Below are positions 43,950 to 54,161 of a stretch of DNA of 64,000 nt, in pieces. Source of the stretch: Micromonospora zamorensis (lineage in GTDB: Bacteria; Actinomycetota; Actinomycetes; Mycobacteriales; Micromonosporaceae); the NCBI RefSeq assembly GCF_900090275.1, contig NZ_LT607755.1:124001-188000 (forward strand), written 5' to 3'. The notes below the pieces were generated by a model. That model made no database searches. It saw only the letters and a list, made by a program, of their open reading frames with translations, and had not been told where the DNA came from. The position numbers and the translations under genes are program-made. Position 1 is the first letter of the stretch; each line of letters starts with the position of its first letter.

Positions 43950-44918
43950 TCAGGCGAGGTCGATCGTCTCGTCGACGTCGCGGCGAGGGGCGGAAGGCCC
44001 ACCCGGTTGCCCGTACCCGATCCGCATGACCATCTGAGGCGTGCCGTACCTGCCGAGGGCCAGTCGCAGCTGCTCGCGGGCTCGGGGTACCTCGATGGGC
44101 TGGGACAGCATGGAGACGGCGAGGCGGCTGTCGGTGGCGGTGAGGAGCACGCGTTGCAGCGCCTGGCCGGCGGTGATCTGGTCGGTGGCGCTGTCGCCCT
44201 GGACACCGAGCACAGCGACGAGTGGTTCAGGTTCGAAGTCCCGGCCGGGCGCGCGGGTGCGCACCCCGAAGGCCCGTTGGGGTAGCAGGTCCTGCGGTTC
44301 GGGGACCGGCCCGCCCGCCTCAACCGGGATGCCGTCAACGGCGGGCGAGGTGCGGATCCACCGCGTCAGCTCCGCCCGGTAGGCACAGTCGCGTTCCAGC
44401 ACCCGGTTGGCGCTGCGGGCGATCTCGGCGACCGTCTGGACCGCGCCCGCTCCAATGACCATCTCCAGCCATGCGCCCTCGGCCCGGGCGGCCTCGATCA
44501 GACGCCACCGTGCGTCCGCCGCTACCGGGTTCGGCCAGAACGGCCTGCGGTTGCTGTGCCGTCGGGGGATCGCGGAATACAGGTCCTGCTCGGCCGGAGT
44601 CGCGGGCCGTGGCCGGGCTGGGACCAGCAGGGCCACGGTATCCAGATCATGTGGATGCGGACGGAGCCGGACCTCCGCCGGAGTGCCTGCGACGGCGAGC
44701 GCCAGGCGAAGGTTGAACACGGCGGCGCCGCAACTGAGCCGTGCCGCCCAGCGGTTGGGGTCACCGACCTGCGGCAGCCGGTCCGGATCGATCCGCACCT
44801 CGATGCCACCGTCGGAGAGTCGGAAACGCCAGGGCTGACTGTTGTGCAGCGACGGCGCCCGAATCGCTGCGGCCACCGCAGCGCGAAGCCCGGCAGGTGT
44901 GAACGTGGTGCTGATCAT
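43950..44918 (-). CDS. Acg-type nitroreductase-like protein
   Basis: 322 residues. The motif APSLHNSQPWRF at residues 21-32 is diagnostic for the Acg group, a nitroreductase-fold family with a closed flavin site. Other blocks: RHSNRRPFW and YGTPQMVMRIGYG. In M. tuberculosis acg (Rv2032) and Rv3131 belong to the DosR dormancy regulon; FMN is thought to be bound or stored rather than used for classic nitro reduction. It is divergent from the DevR-type regulator gene with 202 bp between, which holds three DevR-like boxes, so co-control is likely. ATG 44918. Confidence 0.9.
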   Translation of the reverse strand: MISTTFTPAGLRAAVAAAIRAPSLHNSQPWRFRLSDGGIEVRIDPDRLPQVGDPNRWAARLSCGAAVFNLRLALAVAGTPAEVRLRPHPHDLDTVALLVPARPRPATPAEQDLYSAIPRRHSNRRPFWPNPVAADARWRLIEAARAEGAWLEMVIGAGAVQTVAEIARSANRVLERDCAYRAELTRWIRTSPAVDGIPVEAGGPVPEPQDLLPQRAFGVRTRAPGRDFEPEPLVAVLGVQGDSATDQITAGQALQRVLLTATDSRLAVSMLSQPIEVPRAREQLRLALGRYGTPQMVMRIGYGQPGGPSAPRRDVDETIDLA

Positions 44919-45017
44919 CGCGGCACATCCTTCACGGCGCAGAGATGCAGGTCAGCCCGGCCAGGTCCTGGTGTGGACCCAGCCCTCACCATCGCGTCAG
45001 CCGGGGCCGGACCGGCA

Positions 45018-45085
45018 GGGCCGGACGTCCCAAGGGTGCGGGCCCCCGGTCCCTGTCCACCCGCGGGTGACGGGACCTTCGGCCC
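45018..45085. promoter_or_regulatory. Three DevR/DosR-like boxes in the acg-devR divergent region
   Basis: GGGCCGGACGTCCC (45018-45031), GGGCCCCCGGTCCC (45040-45053) and GGGACCTTCGGCCC (45072-45085). All are 14 bp and fit GGGMC-N4-GKCCC, matching the known DosR consensus GGGAC-N4-GTCCC on one or other strand. Start-to-start distances are 22 and 32 bp, about two and three helical turns, as expected for cooperative binding. They lie 35 bp before devR and 100 bp before acg. A reverse-order palindrome GGTCC-N6-GGACC is also present at 44964-44979. Confidence 0.7.
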
Positions 45086-45120
45086 TGTGTCCACCGGAGC
45101 CGCACCTGTAGAAAGGGGAG

Positions 45121-45759
45121 ATGATCCGTGTGTTCCTCCTCGACGACCACGAGGTCGTCCGCCGTGGTCTGACCGACCTGCTGCACGCCGCCGGCGACAT
45201 CGAAGTGGTGGGTGAGTCAGGGTCGGCACGGGAGGCCACGGCGCGCATCCCGGCACTGCGGCCGGACGTGGCGATCCTCGACGCACGCTTGCCCGACGGC
45301 AGTGGCATCGACGTGTGCCGGGACGTACGCACCGTCGACTCGTCGATCCGGGGTCTGATCCTCACCTCGTACGAAGACGACGAGGCGCTGTTCGCGGCGA
45401 TCATGGCGGGAGCTGACGGATATGTGCTCAAGCAGATCCGCGGCACCGACCTCGTCGACGGGGTCCGCCGGGTGGCGGCCGGTCAGTCGCTGCTCGACCC
45501 GGCGGTGACCCAGCGGGTGCTGGAGCGCATCCGCAACGGGGTCGAGCAGCCGCGCGAGCTGGAGATGTTGACCGAGCAGGAGCGCCGGATCCTGGGGTAC
45601 GTCGCCGAGGGGCTGACCAACCGGGAAATCGCCGGAAAGATGTTCCTCGCTGAGAAGACCGTCAAGAACTACGTGTCGAGCCTGCTGGCGAAGCTGGGGC
45701 TGGAACGGCGTACGCAGGCTGCGGTGTTGGCCACCCGGCTCCTCCGCCCGCACCCCTGA
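45121..45759 (+). CDS. devR: DevR/DosR-type response regulator
   Basis: 212 residues. The receiver domain has DD (8-9), the phosphoacceptor Asp54 (VAILDARLPDGSG) and conserved Thr and Lys (ILTSYEDDE, YVLKQIRG). The C-terminal LuxR helix-turn-helix reads LTNREIAGKMFLAEKTVKNYV, followed by KLGLERRTQAAV, nearly the same as M. tuberculosis DevR/DosR. The start MIRVFLLDDHEVVRRG matches the DevR start. It binds GGGAC-N4-GTCCC-type boxes to activate hypoxia and NO response genes; such boxes lie just upstream, suggesting autoregulation. The kinase gene is convergent and ends 3 bp downstream. Confidence 0.93.
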   Translation: MIRVFLLDDHEVVRRGLTDLLHAAGDIEVVGESGSAREATARIPALRPDVAILDARLPDGSGIDVCRDVRTVDSSIRGLILTSYEDDEALFAAIMAGADGYVLKQIRGTDLVDGVRRVAAGQSLLDPAVTQRVLERIRNGVEQPRELEMLTEQERRILGYVAEGLTNREIAGKMFLAEKTVKNYVSSLLAKLGLERRTQAAVLATRLLRPHP

Positions 45760-45762
45760 CCG

Positions 45763-47520
<1,758 letters not shown>

Positions 47521-47615
47521 CTACGGGCAGCCAACGGACGCGATTGCCGCCGGTCAGGTGACCGGGCAACCGCCACCCGTGGTCCGGCGTGCCGGACCAC
47601 CGACGGGTTCGTCGT

Positions 47616-48230
47616 TCACCGGTCGGGCGCTGTCTCGGTGACGGGTCGCAGCGGGCCGCCCCGCAGCGCGTACGCCAGCAGGCCCGTCACCGCCAGCACG
47701 GTGGCGCAGACGGTGGCGGCTGTGGTGCCGGCGGGCTGGATCAGCCAACTGGCGACCTGCGTCCGCACGTCCCTGCTGGGGCCCATGACGGGCAGGACCG
47801 CGATGAGGGTCCAGATCAGCGGGGCGATCCACGACAGCGCGGCGCCGACCAGGGCGGTGCCGAGGGCGGTCAGCCCGAGCAGGCCGGCGGTGTTGCGCAG
47901 CACGAGGGCGAGCGGCTCGTAACGCGCGTCGGTGAGCGTGCTGAGCGACAGCAGGGCGGTGATCGCGGCACCGGCGAGGAACAGATGCACGGCACGTCGC
48001 AGCGGCCAGTTGACCGACGCGGTGTGGTCGAGGGCGTCGTCCGCGCCGCTGAGGGTGGCGCCGAACGCGACCACCGCCAACATGATGGTGAGGCTCGCGG
48101 TCCGGGCGTTGATGGTGGTCGAGTCCGTGTAGACCAGCGACAACACCCAGGCCAGCGTGATCAGCGCCGCCGCGCTGCCGAGCGCGAGGGGGACGCGGCG
48201 CGACCGCAGGTGGAGCCGGAACCATCTCAT
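47616..48230 (-). CDS. Membrane protein of the ECF/ABC operon, last gene
   Basis: 204 residues, about six hydrophobic helices (residues 13-33, 43-58, 73-92, 107-125, 128-146, 165-184). The segment IWTLIAVLPVMGPSRDVRTQVASW is the most distinctive stretch. No motif of known ABC permeases is seen, but position after an ABC ATPase and another membrane protein suggests the second half of a two-component exporter. It starts ATG 48230, overlapping the previous stop (ATGA). The C-terminus ends in the cytoplasm with PVTETAPDR. Confidence 0.75.
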   Translation of the reverse strand: MRWFRLHLRSRRVPLALGSAAALITLAWVLSLVYTDSTTINARTASLTIMLAVVAFGATLSGADDALDHTASVNWPLRRAVHLFLAGAAITALLSLSTLTDARYEPLALVLRNTAGLLGLTALGTALVGAALSWIAPLIWTLIAVLPVMGPSRDVRTQVASWLIQPAGTTAATVCATVLAVTGLLAYALRGGPLRPVTETAPDR

Positions 48231-49612
48231 GGCTTCTTCTCCGCCAGGATCGCCAGGAGGCCGTCGCTGCGACAGTCCATCGCCGCCGCGCGGGCCGCCG
48301 CCATCCGATCTCGCTGCTCGGCCTGCGGCAAGCTCACCAGCGCCTGGTAGGCGCTCCGCACCCGCTCGATGTCCGCCGGTTCCCACCAGCGCTGCGGGGC
48401 TGGCGGCTGACCGCTCAGCCAGGCCGTGGCGACCGTCCGGGCCAGGAATTCGTCGGTCTCCGGCTGGTCGCCGCAGTCCTGCCGCCAGGCGGCCTCGAGC
48501 AGTGACGGCAGGAAGTAGCCGTCGGACAGGTCGGCGCGGCCGTCGGGGTCGATCGCGGGAGTGTCGAAGACGATCGTGTCGTCGGCGTGCCGGGTCGGTG
48601 TCGTGCTCGCGCCCAGTTGCCCCCAGTAGGCGATCTGTCGGGACTGCACCGCCCGGACGGGTGCGTTGGGCAGCTTCGCCGCCATCATTCCGAGTGCCTG
48701 GCGGGCGGGGTCGACGACGTCGGGCAGCAACGCGGCGTGCGCCCGTGCCACGCAGACCTGCGGGCCGTGGTCGTCACAGACCAGCTCGATGGCGACCGGG
48801 TCGACGACCGCCGCTCCGCGGGTTCCGCCGACGGGCAGGAGCGGTACCGCGACCGCGCCGCCGAGCACCGCCGGAAGCACGGCGAACGCGATGGCGCGGC
48901 GGCGGACCGCGCCGAGCAGCAGCAGCCCGGTCGCGGCGAGGGACACCAGCCACAGCGTCTGGAGCACGCTGACCCGGGTCGCGATCGTCTGGAAGTCGTC
49001 CAGGCCGTTGAAGGTCGGTACGAGCAGCAGCGCAGACGGCTCCGGCCGGACCCTGGTGAAACTCGCGTCGGTGTGGGCCATCGTGACGAGGTCCGGGACC
49101 AACCCCACCAGGACGAAGCCGACCACGGCGAGGATGGGCGCGGTGACCACCCGGGGCACGGCGCGGCCGGCGGCCATGCCGAGCCAACCAGCGGCGACCA
49201 GCGCCGGGACGCCCACCGCGGCGACGACGACCGCGCTGGCCGGGAAGTATCCCGCCGTCGGGACCACCCATCCGGCCGCGATGAGGAACACCAGGACGTA
49301 CGCGGTCGCCACCGCGACGGCCAGCGCGCTGGCGGTCGGGACGACGCGCTGCCAGCGCGGCCGAACGGTGCTGGCGAACAACTCGTTGACCCGGTAACGC
49401 GCGTCACGCTGACCCAGCCACGCTCCGCCGGCCAGCGCGAAGGGCAGCGACACCATGAGCATCGACCGCGAGAAGATCGCCAGTTGCATCCACCGCCCGA
49501 CGAAGAACTGGGTGGACGTGAGCAGCAGCACCGTGCCGGCCACCAGCGACAGCAGGCCGATGCTCAGCGCCGCCGAACGGCGCAGCTCGATGCGAAGGAT
49601 GCGCCCGGTCAT
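48227..49612 (-). CDS. ABC-2-like membrane protein of the ECF/ABC operon
   Basis: 461 residues. About six helices in residues 12-260, then a soluble extracytoplasmic domain of around 170 residues with Cys pairs (LVCDDHGPQVCVARAH) and a second Cys region (RQDCGDQPETDEFL). The N-terminal MTGRILRIELRRSAA and overall layout resemble ABC-2 permeases, except that the large C-terminal domain replaces the second helix bundle. It overlaps both neighbours by 4 bp, so it is translated with the ATPase and the small membrane protein. The transported compound is unknown. Confidence 0.8.
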   Translation of the reverse strand: MTGRILRIELRRSAALSIGLLSLVAGTVLLLTSTQFFVGRWMQLAIFSRSMLMVSLPFALAGGAWLGQRDARYRVNELFASTVRPRWQRVVPTASALAVAVATAYVLVFLIAAGWVVPTAGYFPASAVVVAAVGVPALVAAGWLGMAAGRAVPRVVTAPILAVVGFVLVGLVPDLVTMAHTDASFTRVRPEPSALLLVPTFNGLDDFQTIATRVSVLQTLWLVSLAATGLLLLGAVRRRAIAFAVLPAVLGGAVAVPLLPVGGTRGAAVVDPVAIELVCDDHGPQVCVARAHAALLPDVVDPARQALGMMAAKLPNAPVRAVQSRQIAYWGQLGASTTPTRHADDTIVFDTPAIDPDGRADLSDGYFLPSLLEAAWRQDCGDQPETDEFLARTVATAWLSGQPPAPQRWWEPADIERVRSAYQALVSLPQAEQRDRMAAARAAAMDCRSDGLLAILAEKKP

Positions 49613-50412
49613 GCTGACACCCGGCCCCGGTGGGCGCGCAGCAGCGACGAGTAGCCGCGTTCGGTGGCGCTGTCACCGGCGTCGTCGGTGCCGCCCTGCT
49701 GGGCCAGTTCGCTGGCGCTGCCCTGCCACACCAGCCGACCCTCGCTGACCAGCACCACGTCGGTGCAGGCCACCGCGACGTCCTCGACCAGGTGGGTGGA
49801 GACGAGCACGCAGCTGTCCAGACCGATGTCGCGCAACAGCTCGCGGAAGTCGAGGCGCTGCTCGGGGTCCAGGCCGACCGTCGGCTCGTCGAGCAGCAGC
49901 ACCTCCGGGTCGTTGACGATCGCCTGGGCGATACCGGCGCGGCGCAGCATCCCGCCGGACAGCGTCTTCATCCGGGAGTCGGCGCGATCGGCCAGGCCGA
50001 CCCGTTCGATGGCCCGCTGCACCGCAGCGGGGATGACCGTCTTCGGCATCTCCTTGAGCCAGGCCAGATATTCGACGAACTCCCGGACCGTGAAGCGCGG
50101 GTAGAAACCGAAGTGCTGCGGCAGATAGCCCAGGCCACGTCGTACCCGGCGCAGGTCCGCGCCGGCGGTGACGTCCTCGCCGAGCAGGGTCAGTCGCCCG
50201 GCGGACGGTTTGACCACCGTGGCCAGGGCGCGCATCAACGTCGTCTTGCCGGCGCCATTGGGGCCGAGCAGCCCGTGCACACCGGTGCCCAACGTCAGGT
50301 CCAGCTCGTTGACCGCCAGGTGTCGGCCGGCCCGGACCTGCAACTTCTCGGCGTGCACCGCCCATGGGTGGGTCGACGGCCTGGTCTCCGCCACGCTGAC
50401 CGTACGCATCAT
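49609..50412 (-). CDS. ABC transporter ATP-binding protein
   Basis: 267 residues. Walker A GPNGAGKTTL around residues 50-59, Q-loop GYLPQHFGFYP, signature LSGGMLRRAGIAQAI, Walker B VLLLDEPTVGLDP and switch His in LVSTHLVED are all intact. Best fit is the ABC-2 exporter ATPase group (natA/CcmA-like). It is the third gene of the operon ECF sigma, anti-sigma, ATPase, two membrane proteins. ATG 50412 has GGAGA upstream; a second ATG follows at once (MMRTVSV). Confidence 0.93.
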   Translation of the reverse strand: MMRTVSVAETRPSTHPWAVHAEKLQVRAGRHLAVNELDLTLGTGVHGLLGPNGAGKTTLMRALATVVKPSAGRLTLLGEDVTAGADLRRVRRGLGYLPQHFGFYPRFTVREFVEYLAWLKEMPKTVIPAAVQRAIERVGLADRADSRMKTLSGGMLRRAGIAQAIVNDPEVLLLDEPTVGLDPEQRLDFRELLRDIGLDSCVLVSTHLVEDVAVACTDVVLVSEGRLVWQGSASELAQQGGTDDAGDSATERGYSSLLRAHRGRVSA

Positions 50413-50443
50413 GAGGTCTCCATTCGGTCCTGGCTCGGTGTCG

Positions 50444-51241
50444 TCATCGGAAGGTCCTGGTTAGTTCCCGCGGCCGTCGTCGGGCCCGGACGAGCAGCAC
50501 GGCCGTCAACATCACGGTGGTGACCGCCCACCCGGGCAGGCTGTTGCCCGTGAGGACGGTCGGGAGCTGCCCGCCGGCCAGGCTCGGCGCCACCACACCC
50601 GCGGACCAGGTGACCGCCAGCGCGAGCGCGGCCCGGTCGACGCCCACCACGGTGCCCAGCGCCAACGTCCCGGCGGTGAAGCCCAGCGCCGGCAGCAACC
50701 AGAGGCCGACGGAGTGCCCGGTGCTCCAGCCGGCCACCGCCAGCACCGGTACGACCGCGGTCAGCACCCCCAACGTGCGGCGCATCAGCAGCGGCAGGCC
50801 GGTGCGCGGAGTGGTGGCCGTCAGCTCCCAGGCCGGGTCGAGTCGCCGGCTCCAGACGGCGGCCACCGGCACCAGCGGCGCGACGGGCGCGATCAGCAGC
50901 ACCAGCGACGGCAGGCTGGCGAAGGTCTTCTCGAACAGCACCGCGGCCAGCATCAGCCCGGCGGCGGTGGCCAGCCAGGGCAGGACCCGTGCGGCGACCC
51001 CGGTACGCCTGCGCCGCCGACGACGCACCGGGCCGGGGCCGGCGGTGATCCCGGCGGCGAGCTCGTCGGCCACCCGGTCCAGCAGGTCCCGGGTGCCCGG
51101 GTCGACGGCACCGGTCAGCACCGCCCGGCACTCGGCGCAGACCTCCAGGTGTGCCTCCACCGCCCAGACGGTCGTGTCGTCGACGCCGGCGCCACCCGAC
51201 GCGTACCGGGAGATGAGAGCGGGCGTGGGATGAGTGGTCAT
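50444..51241 (-). CDS. Zinc-finger anti-sigma-like membrane protein
   Basis: 265 residues. The N-terminal HLEVCAECRAVL (His-x3-Cys-x2-Cys, about residues 31-42) is the zinc anti-sigma motif (ZAS). A cytoplasmic linker with RRRRRRR precedes about six membrane helices, more than the single one usual for anti-sigma factors. Start ATG 51241 overlaps the sigma stop (ATGA). It should hold the ECF sigma factor inactive at the membrane until a signal arrives, and may sense the membrane state directly. The ABC exporter genes follow after 31 bp, so the whole set is likely one stimulus-response system. Confidence 0.82.
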   Translation of the reverse strand: MTTHPTPALISRYASGGAGVDDTTVWAVEAHLEVCAECRAVLTGAVDPGTRDLLDRVADELAAGITAGPGPVRRRRRRRTGVAARVLPWLATAAGLMLAAVLFEKTFASLPSLVLLIAPVAPLVPVAAVWSRRLDPAWELTATTPRTGLPLLMRRTLGVLTAVVPVLAVAGWSTGHSVGLWLLPALGFTAGTLALGTVVGVDRAALALAVTWSAGVVAPSLAGGQLPTVLTGNSLPGWAVTTVMLTAVLLVRARRRPRELTRTFR

Positions 51242-51801
51242 GACAGCGCCTCCCGGAGTGCGATGCGGGCTCGTCGCGCGCGGGTCTTCACGGTCCCCTC
51301 CGGCATGCCGAGCAGCAGCGACGTCTCCCGGGCGGTCAACCCGTCGAGGACCATCGCGCGGAGCACCTGGCGTAGCTCGGGGGGTAGCGCGTGCAGGGCC
51401 CGTTCGAGGTTGGCGTCCATCCCGCCGGCCAGTGCCTCGTCCTCGGCGGCCGGGGCCACGGTCTCGAAGGTCTGCACCGACGGGATCCGCTCGCGTCGGG
51501 CCCGGTGGCGGAACGCGTCGATCAGCCGGTGTGCGGCGATCGTCCACAGCCAGCCGACGGCGCTGCCGGAGGTGGAGGACGACTGCGCCTGACTGCCGGC
51601 CGAGCGCCAGACCGCCAGGTACGTCTCCTGCAACACCTCGGCCACCATGTCCTCGTCCGCGCAGCGCCGACGCAGTCGGGTGGTCAGCCAGGGGGAGGTA
51701 CGCCGGTACAGCGCGTCGAACGCGCGCCGGTCACCCCGGGCAACCCGGCGGAGCAGCTCGCCCTCGTCGAGTCCGTCCAGACTTCGTCTCACGTCAGGCA
51801 A
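51238..51801 (-). CDS. ECF-family RNA polymerase sigma factor
   Basis: About 187 residues. Region 2 shows FDALYRRTSPWLTTRLRRRC and VAEVLQETYLAVWRS; region 4 shows LPPELRQVLRAMVLDGLTARETSLLLGMPEGTVKTRARR. Both are standard for group 4 sigma factors. TTG 51801 is proposed as start (LPDVRRSLDGLDEGELLRRV); GTG 51792 is possible and neither has a convincing ribosome site. It is first in a five-gene operon with an anti-sigma-like protein and an ABC exporter, and probably controls this operon. Confidence 0.88.
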   Translation of the reverse strand: MPDVRRSLDGLDEGELLRRVARGDRRAFDALYRRTSPWLTTRLRRRCADEDMVAEVLQETYLAVWRSAGSQAQSSSTSGSAVGWLWTIAAHRLIDAFRHRARRERIPSVQTFETVAPAAEDEALAGGMDANLERALHALPPELRQVLRAMVLDGLTARETSLLLGMPEGTVKTRARRARIALREALS

Positions 51802-52110
51802 GACGACGCGTACCCCCGCTCCGGTTCTGTCCTGGCTGTGGCCGTCGTCACAGTTCCGCCGTGTCCGTGCCCGACCGGCGCGGCGTGACACCCCACACAC
51901 CGGGAACGTCGTTCGCCTGCGGGGCGTTGGCGAGCGAGAGAATCACCTTCGGGTGATCGCCGCACCCGGCCACCCCCACCACGACCCCTGCCTCGTCACT
52001 TCCTCGCCTCCATTGGCGGGCACCCCGCACCGCGCCCGCCGAGATCTGTGGACGCGGTGACGCCCCAGCACCGCACGTGACGACGCACCCGCTTCCGCAG
52101 AGAGACCGAG
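51802..52110. other. Divergent promoter region between ECF sigma and MFS genes
   Basis: About 309 bp without a convincing gene. On the plus strand GGAAC (51903-51907), 17 nt, CGTT (51925-51928) resembles an ECF-type promoter towards the MFS gene, but the match is short. On the minus strand I see no clear promoter for the sigma gene. Confidence 0.4.
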
Positions 52111-53412
52111 ATGATGAAGCAGTTGGTGGACAAGACCGGCCCCGGCACCAAGGTGGGAGACCCCACCGAGGAGGTCCTGCCCGGTGACCTGATGACCAAC
52201 CGTCAACGGGCACAACTCGTCCTCGTGCTCGGTGCGTTGATCGCGATCGGGCCGTTGACCATCGACATGTACCTGCCCGCGCTGCCCGCCATCACCACCG
52301 GGCTGCAGACCACCGAGACCGCTGTGCAGTTGACCCTGACCGGCACGCTGGTCGGCCTGGCGTTGGGCCAGTTGCTGATCGGGCCGCTCTCCGACGTGGT
52401 CGGACGACGGGTGCCGCTGCTGGCCGGGCTGGTCGCGCACATCGTGGCCTCCGTGCTGTGCGTCTTCGCGCCCAACATCGAAGTGCTCGGCGCGCTGCGC
52501 GTACTCCAGGGTCTTGGCGTGGCGGCCGCCACAGTGGTCGCGACGGCCGTCGTCCGTGACCTGTTCAGCGGAGCCTCCTTCGCCCGGATCTTCTCCCGGC
52601 TGATGCTCGTCATGGGTCTGGCGCCCATCCTCGCGCCGACCCTGGGCAGCGGCCTGTTGAGCTGGACCGACTGGCGGGGCGTCTTCGCGGCGCTGGCGGT
52701 GCTGGGCGCGTTGCTGATCGTCGTGGCCGCGCTGAAGCTTCCCGAGACCCTTCCGGTGGCGCGTCGGCGACACGGAGGGATCGCCGCCACCATGCGCGAC
52801 TACCGGGGGCTGCTCAACGACCGGGCGTTCGTCGGCCTGGTGCTGGTCGCCGGGCTGGCGATGGCGGCCCTGTTCGCGTACGTCTCCGGGTCGTCGTTCG
52901 TTCTCCAGCGGGAGTACGGCCTCGACGAGCAGGAGTTCGGCCTGGCCTTCGGGGCCGGCGCGGTGGGCCTGATCGCGGCCACCCAGTTCAACGTCCGGCT
53001 GCTGCGCCGCTTCACCCCGCAGCAGATCCTGGTCAGCGCCCTGATCGCCGGCACAGCGGCGGGGCTGCTGCTGGTCATGTTCGCCGCGACCGGCTTCGGT
53101 GGTCTGGGCACCCTGCTCGCGTCGCTGTGGCTCGTCCTGGCCGCCACCGGCCTGGCAATGCCGAACGCCCCGGCGCTGGCCATGAGCCGGCACAGCGAGG
53201 CGGCGGGCACCGCCGCTGCGCTGCTCGGGGCCGTGCAGTTCGGCATCGGTGCGTTGTCGGCGCCACTGGCGGGCCTGTTCGGCACCGGGAGCGTGCCGAT
53301 GGCGGTCGTCATCGCCGGCGGCATGGCCGCCTCGCTGCTGGTCATGCTTTTCGTCGTGCCCCGCGCCAGCCTGGGCACTGTCGACCCGGACCTGGCGGTC
53401 GCGCTGCACTAG
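52111..53412 (+). CDS. MFS multidrug efflux transporter, Bcr/CflA type
   Basis: 433 residues with 12 hydrophobic helices. The Bcr/CflA hallmark PLTIDMYLPALP is near residues 49-60, followed by motif A GPLSDVVGRRVPLL and motif C-like APILAPTLGSGLL, which mark the drug:H+ antiporter 12-helix group. About 35 hydrophilic residues precede the first helix; ATG 52111 and the next ATG 52114 are both possible, and a Met near residue 28 would remove most of that lead. It likely exports toxic compounds or amino acids. A perfect hairpin (53433-53460) ends the gene. Confidence 0.92.
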   Translation: MMKQLVDKTGPGTKVGDPTEEVLPGDLMTNRQRAQLVLVLGALIAIGPLTIDMYLPALPAITTGLQTTETAVQLTLTGTLVGLALGQLLIGPLSDVVGRRVPLLAGLVAHIVASVLCVFAPNIEVLGALRVLQGLGVAAATVVATAVVRDLFSGASFARIFSRLMLVMGLAPILAPTLGSGLLSWTDWRGVFAALAVLGALLIVVAALKLPETLPVARRRHGGIAATMRDYRGLLNDRAFVGLVLVAGLAMAALFAYVSGSSFVLQREYGLDEQEFGLAFGAGAVGLIAATQFNVRLLRRFTPQQILVSALIAGTAAGLLLVMFAATGFGGLGTLLASLWLVLAATGLAMPNAPALAMSRHSEAAGTAAALLGAVQFGIGALSAPLAGLFGTGSVPMAVVIAGGMAASLLVMLFVVPRASLGTVDPDLAVALH

Positions 53413-53432
53413 GGCTCGCCGCGGGCAGACAG

Positions 53433-53460
53433 CGGGCGGGCCGGTCACCCGGCCCGCCCG
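53433..53460. terminator. Bidirectional terminator after the MFS gene
   Basis: A perfect 12-bp stem CGGGCGGGCCGG with loop TCAC, between convergent genes. Confidence 0.82.
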
Positions 53461-53466
53461 ACGATT

Positions 53467-54138
53467 TCAGCGGATCTCGGTGGTGTCCTCGGGGCGTGAC
53501 TGACCGCGCGGCGGGGCGGACCAGGGCGACTCGCCGCCGACGCGGCGCGGCAGCGGCTCGGTCGGTGTCGAATCGCCCGGGTAACCGAGAGTGAGGGGCG
53601 CGGTGTCGCGCTCAGCGGGCGTGGGAGACGGCCAGTCGGTCAATGTGAAGTCGTCGTTGCGGGGGCCTCCGTCGGGCACGGGGGTCGGTGTCGCGGCCGG
53701 CTCGGTCGCCGCGCGTGGCCACTGCCGCCACCGCTGCCCGCTGAAGGTCGCCATCAGCAGCAGCAGACCGATCACGAACAGCGTGCCGTTCTCCACCGGC
53801 AGCCGCAGCGGCAACGGATCGCCGAGCATCTTCCACTCGTGCGGGATCGCGTCCCGCACCGCGAAGGGTGCCACGAACATTCCGACGTACGGCGTGACCA
53901 GCAGCAACCCGGCCGCCAGGGGGCCCAGCGGCGAGAAGCGCAGCGTGCCTACCAGGCCCAGCAGGACTCCGCCGACGGCGAGGTACACGGCCGGCTCGAT
54001 CAGGTTCGCGGTGTTGAACGTGCCGGTCTCCACCCAGCGGTCGACTGTCCGGCTCGACCCGTCCTGCCCCAGTGTGACCAGCACCCAGGTGATGGGCGCC
54101 ACCACCAGCCCGGCGAGGAAGCTCCAGAGATGTCGCAT
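53467..54138 (-). CDS. Membrane protein of unknown function
   Basis: 223 residues. Four hydrophobic helices: residues 4-23, 46-63 (PAVYLAVGGVLLGLVG), 71-91 and 117-131. A long disordered tail rich in Pro, Thr and Ser (PAATPTPVPDGG, TDWPSPTPAERD) fills the last 85 residues. No named domain recognised. ATG 54138 is preceded by TACGGT at 6 nt on the minus strand, which overlaps the promoter of the divergent thioesterase gene. Single-gene unit, convergent with the MFS gene. Confidence 0.72.
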   Translation of the reverse strand: MRHLWSFLAGLVVAPITWVLVTLGQDGSSRTVDRWVETGTFNTANLIEPAVYLAVGGVLLGLVGTLRFSPLGPLAAGLLLVTPYVGMFVAPFAVRDAIPHEWKMLGDPLPLRLPVENGTLFVIGLLLLMATFSGQRWRQWPRAATEPAATPTPVPDGGPRNDDFTLTDWPSPTPAERDTAPLTLGYPGDSTPTEPLPRRVGGESPWSAPPRGQSRPEDTTEIR

Positions 54139-54144
54139 CCGCGC

Positions 54145-54154
54145 ACCGTACCGT
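54145..54154. promoter_or_regulatory. Overlapping divergent -10 elements
   Basis: ACCGTA at 54145-54150 is TACGGT on the minus strand, 6 nt before ATG 54138. TACCGT at 54149-54154 on the plus strand is 7 nt before ATG 54162. The two hexamers share bases 54149-54150. Both genes should be leaderless, and RNA polymerase cannot occupy both sites at once. Confidence 0.65.
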
Positions 54155-54161
54155 TTTCGAC

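Noticed and set aside
51903..51928. GGAAC-N17-CGTT as an ECF promoter for the MFS gene
   Set aside because: Nine fixed bases are expected by chance at this base composition and the distance to the ATG is over 180 bp; kept only as a note.
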